From: Hymenoscyphus infarciens
Taxonomy: Eukaryota; Ascomycota; Leotiomycetes; Helotiales; Helotiaceae
Length of the DNA stretch: 64,000 nucleotides
Direction of reading: 5' to 3'
Assembly (NCBI GenBank): GCA_001414345.1
Contig: LLCB01000008.1
Location: forward strand, 248,001-312,000
The notes under the pieces were generated by a model. It was not told the origin of the DNA. It ran no database searches and worked only from the letters and a program-made list of their open reading frames with translations. A program made the translations under genes and the position numbers. Every line of letters begins with the position of its first letter. Within the stretch, counting starts at the first letter, position 1. Shown here one piece after another: positions 24,456 through 35,442 of this stretch.

Positions 24456-27400
24456 AAGAGTTTATAGTGAATTAAGAAATTAGCTTAATAAGTAGAGAGG
24501 AGGTATTATAACGGCACGAAATATATACAACTATAGTAGAGGTATATAGGAGTGCGTATAGTAGAATAACGTATATAGATACTAGGCTCTAATATAGAAG
24601 AAAATAATAACTGTCTCTCTTCTGTACTAAATATAAACGTCTATATATAAGAGGTTTTAGATAATATAAAAAGGGGTACAAAACCGAATAACGATATACG
24701 TCGGCTAATATAAAAGCCTGAACCCTATAAAGTACGTCTAAAAGTCTAGACAGATATAACCTTCTTAAATTAGATAATATAAAATAATAACTACTAAAAG
24801 CTAATATATATAATATATACTATATAATATTAGCTATATAAGACAGTATACTGTTATATCCCCCTCCTTTAAAAAAGACTCGTCTTAAGTCTTCTCTCTC
24901 TTATCGTTTAAGGCTAAATCAGGATAGTATAAGTATTATAACATTTATTATATTTAATTTTATTATAAGTAAGAAAGTTAGAGTCTAAATTATAGCTAAC
25001 CTAGTTTATAGATACTTTATTTATTATTAAAATTTATTATAAGTAAGATATTAAGATAGGTTCTAAATCGTAACCGACTTTATAGATACTTATAAAAGAG
25101 ACTTCGTTTCTAATCCTTTAGTATTAAAATATAAGCATTCGCGTTTACTAAAAGAGTATAGTTTAATCCTATCTAGTAAGTTAGAAAAAGTTTAAAGTTT
25201 AAAAATTTAAAAGTTTAAAAGTTTAAAATAAAATTAGAAAAAAATTCAAAAGTTAAATTCAAAAGTTTAAAGTAGAGTTAGAAGTTGTTTAGTTAAGAGG
25301 TAGTAATAACTTAGTTAAGAGCTTACTTTAAGAGTGTACTAATTCGTATCTGATTTAAATTTAAATAAAAAGAACTTCTAGCTCTACTAGAAGTAAAAGA
25401 AGGTAGGAAAGAAAAAGTTTAAAATAAAGTTAGAAGTAAATTTAGAGTAGAGTTAGAGGTCGTTTAGTTAAGAAGTAGTAATAACTTAGTTAAGAGCTTA
25501 CTTTAAGAGTGTACTAATTTATATTTGATTTAAAGAATTTAAAAACATAAAGTTAGAAACGAAAAGTCGATAATATTATAGATAGTAATAACTTAGCTAA
25601 GAGGTTACTATCCTTTTAAGAGCGTACTAATTAGTATCTAATTTAAATTTAAAAAAAAAAGTATAAGTTTATCTAAACTAAGGTTAGTAGAGACTTAGAG
25701 TAAAGTTAGAAATGTTATAAGTAGTAATAACTTAGCTAAGAGGTTACTATCCTTTTAAGAGTATACTAATTTATATCTAAGTTAAATTTAGATAAAAAAG
25801 AACTTCTAGCTAGGCTAGAAGTAAAAGAAAGTAATAAAAGTAAGAAAGAATATAAAGATAGTAAGACTCTAATAAGAGTTAGAGGGGTTTTAGCTAGTTT
25901 AAAGGCGAAGTTATTACTGAAGTTTATTAAATTATCTAAGTAAATAGGGATAATAAAAGGGGTAGTTTTAGCTAGTTAAAACAAAAGAGTTATTACTAAA
26001 GTTATTAAAGTTAAAAATGTTATCTAAGTATCTAAGAATAATATAAGAAGTAGTTTAGCTAGTTAAAAGAGTTTATTACTAAATTTAAAAGAGTTTTACT
26101 ATCTAATATTTAAGATAATAAAAGGAGTAGATTCAGCTAGTTAAATAAACTTAATACTAAAGTTATTAAAGTTAAAATTATTATCTAATATTTAAAATAA
26201 TAATAGATAGGGTTTTAGCTAGTTAAAAGCAAAGTTATAGCTAAGTTGTTAAAGTTGAAATTATTATCTAAGTAACTAAAGATAATAAAAGAGATGGTTT
26301 TAGCTAGTTAAAAGAGTTATTACTAAATATTAAAAACGCTATTTAAAGTTTAAGATAATAAAAAAAGAGGTATAGTCTAATCTATTTAGTAAGTTAGAGA
26401 AAAAGAATTTAAAACTTAAAAGTGAATTTAGAGTAGAGTTAGAAATAAATATTAAGAGGTAATATTATATATAATAGTAATATCTTAGCTAAGAGTTTAC
26501 TTTAAGAGTATATTAATTTATATCTAATTTAAATTTAAATAAAACTTCTAGGTCTAGCTAGAAGTAAAAGAAAGTAAGAAAGAGAGAAAGACTCCTTACT
26601 AGAGTTAGTAGGGTTTTAGCTAGTTAAAGGATTTTATTACTAAAGTTGTTAGAGTTTTGCTATTTAAAGTTTAAGATAATAAAAAGGAGTATAGTTTTAA
26701 GTATAATATTTATTAGTACTATTATAGGAACTATATTACTTAGGCCTATAGACTGCCTTATTCCCTTTAAAGTACTTAAAGACTTATTCATCTTCTAATT
26801 TTAAAGAAAGAGTTATTATTAGATTATAGAGAGTTTAGAGCTAAATTAGATAAGGAGAGGTATTCTAAACTATAGTACTAATATCTTATAACTTAGCGTT
26901 TTAGTATATCTTCTTATCTATAACTAAAAGATTAGATACTATTTTAGTAGTTATAATTCTAGCGTCTCTTAAAAGTAGTAGGTACGTTTTAGGACTAAGG
27001 TATAATCTTATCTTATATATAGAAGAACCTATCTAACTCTAGTATTTTTTTAAGTATAGCTATACTTAAGAAGTAACCTTTTAAAGTTAGTAAAAGTTTC
27101 TTTAGTATAATCTTCTTCTTAATTCTACTTCTATCTCTTTTATAACCTTTATACCAGCGGCTAGGACTCGGTCTATAACTATAGTCTTTTAAATATTTAC
27201 TAGTAGAGGTATTTTTAAAAGAAAAGTTTAGAGTAAGATAATGTTTAGTTAGGATTAATAAAGGTAGTAATAACTTAGCTAAGAGCTCGCTTTTATGTTT
27301 TATCTTAATAGAAAGCGTATTTTAACTAATTTATATCTAATTCAAGAGAAGTAGTAGGAAGGTATTAGAGGTAGCTACTCGTAGTAAAAGAGGTTTAAAT

Positions 27401-28856
27401 TCGAGCTTTAAAAAGTAAAGAAGGGTTTAAATAAAGGTTAGATTAGTAAGAGTTTAAAAGTAGAGTGTTTATTAACTTTATAGTTTACTTATAATTATAT
27501 CTATCTTATCTAACTAATTGTTTTATCCTTTATTTTTATACTACTATTTTATTAATATATTATCTATATTTAAGAAGTCTTACTTATTATTTTATTAAGA
27601 TCTTCTAGGTCTTAGTATACGGTTATAGATTAGAGAGGGTTTAGAGAGTCTTTTAAAAAGGGAAGTAGCCTTAGAAGAGGGTTATTAGAAGGCATTAGAA
27701 GTAGCTGCCCGTAGCTAAAAGAGGTATGAATTTAGGCTTAGAAGTAGGAGAGAGTTTAATCGAGGGTTCAAAAGAGGATTAGATTAGAGAGGGTTAGAAG
27801 GCGAAGTGTTTTATTAACTTTAAATTATAAGCTTGCTTATTTATCTTTCTAGCTTAGCTAGCTAATTCCTTATTTCTTAATTCTCTGCTTTTAAAGCTTA
27901 TATAACCGACTATATCTAGTCTATATTTAAGAAGTCCTACTAGTCTCTTTAACTGTTGTTTCGTTGGGATCTTCTTAATCTTAGTATATAGGTGCTATTT
28001 AGACAGCTTTTAGAAAGAGAGGTGGCCCTAGAAGGGCGTTTAACGTCTTATAGCGAAACTAGGTTTAATATTTCGAAGATACTAATTTAAAGAGAGAGGG
28101 GTATAAGGTTAGATTTAGAAGCCTTCTAGATAACTATTATAAGTCGACTTATTTACTAAACCTAGGGTTATTAAGACTCTTAGGAACACTTAGCGTATTC
28201 TAATCTCTTAATATATACTAAAACACGATTTTTACTAGCTATCTATATAGACACTAAACCCTAGTATTACTAGCTATCTAAGTAGTCTCTAATTACCTAG
28301 CTATATAAGAATATTATTATAATATTCTAAATTAAGAGTAACGATAAGCTTGAAAAGAGATATTATTAAGGCTATTACTAGTAAAGAACAGTTATTATTT
28401 TTATATAATAGTATAAAATATATATAACTATAGTAGAGGTATATAGGAGTATATATAGTAAAATAACGTATATAGATACTAGGCTCTAATATAGAAGAAA
28501 ATAATAACTATCCCTCTTCTATACCGAATATAAACGTCTATATATAAGAGGTTTCAGATAATACAAAAAGGGGTACGAAACCGAACAACGACATACGTCG
28601 GCTAATACAAAAGCCCGAACCCTACGAAGTACGTCCGAAAGTCCGGACAGACGTAACCTTCCTAAATTAGATAATATAAAACAACAACTACCAAAAGCTA
28701 ATATATACGACATATGCTACGTAATATCGGCTATATAGGACGGCATACTGTCACAGGTATATATATATCGCCTCTTATACTAAGTAAACCTCTATTCTAC
28801 TAATAACACTTCCTATTACTTTTAACGTCTTATTTAGTATTAAGCTCTTTTTTAAC
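24456..28856 (+). repeat. Split repeat A2, interrupted by LTR element B
   Basis: The left half is 24456-24506 and the right half about 28756-28856. The halves join into a copy of A1 once the element at 24507-28755 and one GGTAT duplicate are removed. Confidence 0.68.
24507..28755 (-). mobile_element. LTR retrotransposon B (4249 bp), non-autonomous, RIP-marked
   Basis: LTRs of 352 bp at 24507-24858 and 28404-28755 match those of element A. A perfect 5-bp target duplication GGTAT lies at 24502-24506 and 28756-28760. The polypurine tract (AAAGGAGGGGGA on minus) abuts the left LTR. The 3.5-kb internal part is related to element A but longer, with extra copies of a segment containing AGTTTAGCTAGTTAAAA and repeated AGTTTAAA runs. 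It is more AT-mutated than A. No pol is visible. Confidence 0.82.
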
Positions 28857-28925
28857 TCTACTCTCGTACCCCTTCGCGATACGCTTACTAGGATTAGTTA
28901 GTACTTTAGCCTCTTAAATAAGTGC

Positions 28926-29103
28926 GATAGCTGATAGTACTTACTCTTTTCACTCTTATATTAGTGAGATGCTCAGAGAGCCTTCTAATTGGCCTAAAAA
29001 GGCATATAAGAGAGTGTAGAGTAAGATACTAGAAGCTAGCTAGCAAATACAGAAATTCTCAAAATAGCCTCAAATACGTATATGTGACGAAAAGCGATAA
29101 ATA
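28926..29103 (+). repeat. Split repeat B2 (right end of Ngaro-like element)
   Basis: A copy of B1 that retains more C/G (GATGCTCAGAGAGCC, TACGTATATGTGACG), so it is less mutated. The element ends near AAGCGATAAATA. Confidence 0.68.
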
Positions 29104-29691
29104 GATACTTAACTAAAATCATAATAAAAAACTTTATGCTATACTTATCAGTTGAAGTATAATAAAAAACTTATACTCTTAGAACTCTTATTCTAGAGTA
29201 GTATTTTAGAAATAGTTACGAAAGATAGATAAAATTGAATTTCATAGAATTTACATATAAAAATAAGTAGTAAATTTAAGTATAGAGAGAGTGAACACGG
29301 ATGGACATTCAGACCTTACTTCCAAGCCAACCCGAAGAAGGCCTTCTCACAAACCAAAATGAATAGATACTTCATCAGTCTTCTGGTATTAAAAAGTTGT
29401 TAAATTTTAAATTCAAGAATCAAGAATCACGCCCTCCGAGGGGCTTTGGAGTTTTCCAAAGCACTGCTATCTTTCAAAATCTACAAAATAAATACACCAA
29501 GGAATATATACCGTGAGAACCCCACATCTAAGAGACCTACGAACTCCCCGTCATATTTGCCGCTGTAGAAGTCGGTTTGCGACCGTAGACGATCACACTA
29601 TTCGACTTGTTAGCAAATCGTTACAAGCAAGGAAGTCAAAGGGAAAGCCAAGGAGAGAATCCAACGAGACGAGAAGCCACCGATCTTAAAC
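29104..29691. other. Transition from RIP block to gene island
   Basis: AT-rich to about 29.29 kb, then ordinary composition. No gene is seen; it holds the 3' flank of the methyltransferase gene. Confidence 0.5.
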
Positions 29692-31176
29692 TTACAACTC
29701 ATAATAACTATGAACTACCCCACCACACCAGTTAGTCAAAAGTCTTCCCATTTCATCCCTCTCTCTCTCCATCTAACCCCCCTTCTTCTTGGTATGCACT
29801 TACATTTCAAATTCGTAATGTCCCTCCTCACCTGCACTAAAAACATCTCAATCTCTGCCTGACTCCACCCATACCCCTTATTAAACATGCGCAAACTCAT
29901 CGCGCTAATGCCCCTCAGCAAATTATGGTTCTCAAAGGCCCCGATGAGCTTCAGTCGTTTGTCGCGCGGCCAGGGGGAACTGGGCATTTTTATTCGCTTC
30001 TCGACGATGTCTTCGAATCCAGCCGAGGCCATTTGGGAGGCGTAGCTTTCGCAGGCGTCGAGGGGGACGCCGATTCTGTGGGAGGGTTAGGAGGGGGAAT
30101 TGGGGAATTGGAACTGTGAAAAGGGAGAAGTCGATAAGTGAGGATTTCTTTTACTTACAGTGCGGAGGCCTCCAGAGCGTGCCGGGAGAAGGTCATTAGA
30201 CCGCTGTCGTAGGGGGTGGAGCCGTCGTCGCATAGTAAGCGTGGTAATACGGATTGTAACTCTAGGTACCCGCCTGGTTTGATGTGACTGAGGTTGGTAT
30301 GTTAGCTGTGAATCCAAGACGAGAAGACAGTGGTTCGTACTCGTAAGATTGCTTTATTAATTTGGGGAAATCTCGAACGGAAAGAAGGAGATCTCGAGCG
30401 TATATTAGGTCGTAACTATCCGCTTCTAGGGTCCAAGGCATTTCGATATCGTCTATTTCGAAACGGCAATTGGGAGGAACCCTGATGGATCTTTAGTTGA
30501 AGTTGTGAATCACGGCAAAGGAAGAACGCACCATTGAGGTTGAGTTGGTGCAATATCTAAACCCAAAACCTACCATTCACTTTATTAGTAGGGTTGATAG
30601 AGTACAAGAACTGTTCAAGTACCTCAGCAGAAGGATATGCATCGGCTACCTATGCAAAACTGTTAGCTCAGACTTTGAAAATGGATCCACTGCTTACGTT
30701 TATTGCCCATATACCAGTACCGGTTCCCAGATCTAATATCTTTTGTGGCTCCGGTGGAATTGGTGCTAGGAAATACTTCTTTTCTAGCAACATGACATAT
30801 TTGGCATGGGACATATCGATTCGATCCAACTCCTCTTCGTCAATCGGCAGCCCGTATTCTATCACTCTTCCTCCATCAGTCATGGACTCTCAATACAGGT
30901 CAACCAAGTGAATGGGTTGAACTTGCCCTCATTCCCATATGCAGCATACGTCCTCCCATGTTCCTCAACCCCTCTCGCAATGCGCGAGGCAAGAGTTTCC
31001 GTCAAGCTACCAGACCTACAAGTCCCAATGTCAACAATCTATTCCCTTATCCTATTTCAGGTGGTATATCGGGATTCTTACGATGAGCCGGCATATGCGC
31101 TATCGTCATCGAAACCCTGCAGACAACGTGTCAGTACAGATCTTTGATCGGTTACACTTTTCGGGAACCAGTACAT
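29692..31176 (-). CDS. LaeA-like SAM-dependent methyltransferase
   Basis: Nine exons (minus): 31176-31082, 31015-30923, 30866-30698, 30649-30623, 30569-30532, 30481-30341, 30287-30159, 30075-29804 and 29714-29692, summing to 987 nt, 328 aa. Exon 4 is only 27 nt. Features follow the LaeA-like class: an acidic/Ser N-terminus (DDDSAYAGS), EEHGRTYAAY, PIDEEELDRID, then SAM motif I ILDLGTGTGIW (106-116), VLGLDIAP, VPPNCRFEIDD, YARDLL and IKPGGYLELQ. The last intron (29803-29715) has a perfect CTAAC branch point and restores the usual C-terminal His-x-Tyr-Tyr ending. This class acts in regulation of or tailoring in secondary metabolism. The start is the first ATG after an in-frame stop; other starts are possible. 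Confidence 0.85.
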
Positions 31177-33008
31177 CGACACTTTCTGCCTCAATCATAT
31201 CACCTTCATGCATGATCGGGAGCGATGCTGTGCGTCCGGATCGCCCAGTCCTCGAGGTTTTGTGGTACCGGGTTAAGTTACACCGGGCGAGAAAAAGGGC
31301 GAGATCCGCAGTCGAGGGGGGGAGAGTTTGTGGGTATTAACTCGCTGATCGCGGTGAAGATGTCGAAAACGGGGGGGTAGAGGAAGATAGCGGAAAAGGG
31401 GGCGGAGAGGATATTTAGGGTAAGGTAAGAGTAGAGAAGAGAGAAGGGGCAATAGAGTTTGGTTCGCTGCGCAGTACGCTATGAATGTGACAAAGGAGGA
31501 TGCGGATACGGTTGCTTGCTTGGTATGGAGATCTCCGCACGAGTAGATACTAGGTACTAGGTACTAGGTGCTAGGCAGTCCAAAGCGAAGGGTTGAGGAG
31601 ACAGTATCAAATACACCAAGTGGCTAGTCCAAGAGACGGGAATTCTCCAAGAATCAGGGCTGATTGTTTATCGATCGCGAAGTTTAGGAGGGGCAAGAAT
31701 TGCGATTGCGATTGCGATTGCGATTGCGAATACGAGGGCAACCGCTTATTGTGGGGGGGGGGGGGTCCTGGAAGTCGCCAGCTGGGAAAACAGCAACTAA
31801 GCAACAGATCAGATCAGATGAGCTTCAATTCAGAAGAAATCGACACCAGAGATGGAGATATTCATCTTTGATATACTTCCATTCCCCTCTTCAAGAATCG
31901 CACAATTCTGCAACCAACTCGCAACTCTACGTACAATACTGTCCCTCGCTCAATGCGGCCTTAACAGGCGAAAAATACAGGGCAGGGACTCTGAGGTGAC
32001 AGCTGCAGTCAGCGTATGAACCTTGTTCTGGCGTCATCAAGGCTGCAAAAGACCCTAAAGGGCTCGCATCTACTCAATTTTATTGCGATGGCTTCATTTC
32101 TTTCGAACATTTTCCATTTTCCATTTTCCGTCAAACCTTCCACTCTATATGGATCTGTCAGTTATTAGCTTAAGAACTTTACCCGATCTATAACTACTCT
32201 AGCAGCCCGCTCTTCATCTTGACCAGCTTGTAGTCAAGCCTGTGTTGGAGCGTTGGAGCGTTGGAGCGGTGTTGGTTTCTATTTCAGTTCCCGCTCTCTG
32301 ATTGAGCGGATATTGTCTTAGCATTTAAACCTTGACCAACAACTGTTTCCCGCCGGCTTCATTTTTATATATCCCGGAACGGAGTTTTGTCTTGTTCCGT
32401 GAGAAAGACCTCGGGAGGAGTCGTAACCTTCCATAATCTTCAACACAAGGTTACAGTCAGTACCCTTAACGGGCCGTTCGATCTCTACCCGCTTTCCCGC
32501 CTGCTCTTTCCTCTTTTTCTCACCACCTGCACTTTCCCTCCCCTCATCCAACCAACTTGATATCACCACCAAAAATATATATATATATATATATTGACAA
32601 TAATGATCTGTCAAAATCTTAGCACTCCTACGGCATCTCGGACTTTCAGCCGGGGAACTGCGACACGTCTCAAATAGTCACAGGTCCCCGAACAACCAGC
32701 CTCTTTAGTACAAGCTTCAATAGCAAGCATGGTGGGTAAAAACCCCCACCAACAGCCCTGGATCAACTGGCAAGTCCAGGTCCAGCCTCTCCACCGTCGC
32801 ACATGCCCGGCTGCGGGGTTTCTTCAGTGGCTGGGAATCTTTATCGCAAGTGGGGTATAGTACCACCTGAACTTGTTCCTGTATCACTGGTACTGGTGTC
32901 CTGTACTGGTGTCCTGTCTCCATCCCTTTGGATCCCTTCATATAATTTTACCTACAGCTTCAAACTTTGTTCATTTTCATTCAATTGGTACTGTACCTAC
33001 GTTAAATT
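31177..33008. promoter_or_regulatory. Divergent promoter region between two methyltransferase genes
   Basis: About 1.8 kb without a supported gene. It is rich in simple repeats: ACTAGGT repeats near 31547-31570, a GATTGC hexamer array (about 31700-31729), a G run (31752-31763), CCATTTT repeats near 32110-32128, GCGTTGGA repeats near 32252-32268 and a (TA)n tract at 32576-32594. Confidence 0.5.
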
Positions 33009-34471
33009 ATGGACACAGATCTCGTGCAAAAGGCAGAGGCCATACTGGCTGCCGCCAAGGCGTACAAAGGTGATCGCCAGGAACGATATGAGTTGATGAA
33101 GAAACTTGATGTGATGTATTTGGACCTAGAAGATCCCGTAGATGGATTGATGAGGCAGTGGACTTTTGTAAGCCATACCCTCCCAATCACTTCTCTCATA
33201 AAATCATTTTCAAAACCCTCGTCAAGTCCAGCAGGACCGATAGCTAATTATCCACCTCGCAGATGAACACAACAACCGCCCTAGACGTGATGGTAAAAAT
33301 GGGAGCTTTCGAGAAAATGCCCAGACAAGGAAGTATCACCGCAAAAGAACTCGGAGCTGCAATTAAGCTGGAACCCGGAATCGTAGGCATGTACTCCCAT
33401 GGCATTGCAAAAATATACTCTTAACATAAGTAGTTCGTTTAATGAGGATGCTTACGGGGACTGGTATCATCGCCCTGGTGGGGGAAGATACCTACGCCCA
33501 CACCCCAAAATCAATGGTCTATCTTGAAGGAGCTGCGGTGGACTTTTTTAACTTATGGTATTTTACATCCCCAACCCCAACCTCCCTTGACTGGTATTTT
33601 TAAATGCTAATTGGGGAATAACAGTATAAACATGCGCTACAGCTACTTCCGCTGGCCAGAATACTTCCAAACCAAAACTCCCGCCGAACTCGTCGACCTG
33701 CGTAAAACCCCCTACTCCTTCGCCTACGGAATGGAAGGACACACCTTCTACGAAGTCCTGACCGCCTCCCCCGAGCGATTAGATATGTTCAACAAAGCGA
33801 TGATGCAACAAGAAGCCGGACTTCCAATCTTAGGACTGTTTCCCTTCCCCACACTCAAGCAAGAGGTGCTTGCGGAACCGGAACGCGCATTTATTGTTGA
33901 TATTGGGGGTGGAAGGGGACAAGCTTTACTGGCGATTGGCAAGGAGACAGAGGGCGTTTGGGGAAGTGGCGCGAAGATGGTGTTGCAGGATCGAAAACCG
34001 GTGTTGGATAGTATTGCGCCTGAGCAGATACCCGGGGTGGAGAAGATGGAGTATGATTTCTACACCGAACAGCCTGTGAAAAGTACCTCTCCCCCTTCTT
34101 TCCGCTTTCCCCCTCTTCTCCGTCAGTTTAACTAACGTAGGATCATTATCACCACAGATGCACACATCTACTACTACCGCCGCATAATGCACAACTACCA
34201 AGACGCCGTCTGCCAATCCATCCTCCGCAATGCCGTTTCCGCCATGGGCCCAACCTCCCGTCTGCTGATTGCTGATCTTGTTATCCCCGCGAAGACGGAG
34301 GTGGGCGAGGATATGAGTCCTTATTGGATGGACATGGTGATGATTTCCATCGGTGGCAAGGAGAGGAGTTTAAAGGAGTTTAAGGAGTTGCTTGATAGTG
34401 TGGGGTTGGAGTTTGTGCATTGCTGGATGAGTGGACAGCAGGGGGTTGTTGAGGGACGGTTGAAACGGTGA
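33009..34471 (+). CDS. Class I O-methyltransferase (fungal secondary-metabolite type)
   Basis: Exons 33009-33167, 33263-33386, 33434-33557, 33625-34082 and 34158-34471 give 392 aa. Intron 2 (33387-33433) must use a GC donor (AG|GCATGT) to give the conserved GIVVRLMRMLTGTG; every GT alternative tried ends in a stop. The N-terminal part is the winged-helix dimerisation region of plant/fungal small-molecule OMTs. The SAM loop is VDIGGGRGQ (227-235). His300 in RRIMHNYQD is the expected catalytic base. It is cytosolic, with no signal peptide. Its divergent partner is the LaeA-like methyltransferase. The substrate is unknown, probably a phenolic or polyketide-like compound by family. Confidence 0.88.
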
Positions 34472-34522
34472 TTTTGGGGGACCTGATTTTGGGGGACCTG
34501 ATTTTGGGGGACCTGATTTTGG
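34470..34522 (+). repeat. 15-bp tandem repeat after the OMT stop
   Basis: GATTTTGGGGGACCT is repeated three times exactly plus a partial copy, beginning at the OMT stop codon. It lies in the 3' UTR. Confidence 0.8.
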
Positions 34523-35442
34523 AAGTGAAGTGATTGAGATGGGAGTGATTGCGGGGAGTTTTCCGAAAGGCGATTTACTGTTTGTGTTGAGATTCCAGGG
34601 GAGTGAGCGAGTGGGATGATAATTTGGGAAATAGGTCGTTTAATAACCAAGATGATATAGAAAATCTCTGCTCCAAGGTGTGTCTTATTCGCATTTTGAA
34701 GCGCAGAGATGACATATGATACTCTGCATACAATAAACACCAATCCATCCTTCGAAGTTGTTGAAATGAGGCGGTGCATGCATGTAAGAGTTAGGGCCAC
34801 AGCTAGTGGGCCCCCTAAGCGAACTCTACCAAATTAATACTTATTACTTAAAAATCTAGCATAAATCTAACTTTAAGTCTTTTATCTTAAAACTTCTATA
34901 TATTATTAATAAATAGTAGCTAATCCTTTTACTTTAATAATATCTTCTAACTTATAAGTTAATTACTTAGTATATTACTTATAATTACGTAGATCTACTA
35001 AATCTTAGAGCTTTTAAATCTCTTTAATTAATCCCTTCTTAGAAGTTAGTATAAAAGGTAACTTTTTTAACTCTTCTTTTATCTATTACTAGACCTTCTC
35101 TATTATATTTAAATTAGATAAAGAAGGAGGCTAATTAAAGCTATAAATATTATATTTAAGCTTAGCTAAATAAGTAGATCTTTTATATACTTTTAAACTG
35201 TCTTTTATAAAGATATAATTAGTACTAAGCTTATTAAATAGTAGAACGATAACTAGTTTAAGAACTTAATCTCTATATACTTGAGAATCTACTCTTTTAT
35301 AGCTTTATTCCTTCTTTAAAAAGATAAGAGAGGACTTATAATCCTAGCTAATCGTATCTTAAATTATAGCTAATACTCTCTCTAAGTAATATATTAACTG
35401 AATATAGTCTAGATACCTCTTTTCGTCTATATAGAAGAGGTT

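Larger units (their letters stand above)
16399..29103 (+). mobile_element. RIP-inactivated Ngaro/DIRS-like tyrosine-recombinase retrotransposon (interrupted)
   Basis: Removing two inserted LTR elements and their duplicated targets leaves about 5.3 kb. Termini are split direct repeats in the order A1 - coding - B1 - A2 - B2, diagnostic of Ngaro-type elements. The coding relic on the plus strand reads through many TAG/TAA codons where CAG/CAA would be expected, as RIP produces. Recognisable in order are an acidic Gag-like region, reverse transcriptase, RNase H and tyrosine recombinase. There is no long ORF, so the copy is dead. Assignment to Ngaro rather than DIRS1 rests on direct rather than inverted terminal repeats. 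Confidence 0.75.

Noticed and set aside
28519..28713. 64-aa ORF on minus inside the right LTR of element B
   Set aside because: It lies wholly within an LTR and is not preserved in other LTR copies.
31593..31871. ORF containing a Cys-Asp run (CDCDCD)
   Set aside because: The run comes from the GATTGC hexamer array; the opposite strand gives an equally long Ser-Gln ORF. No domain or splice support.
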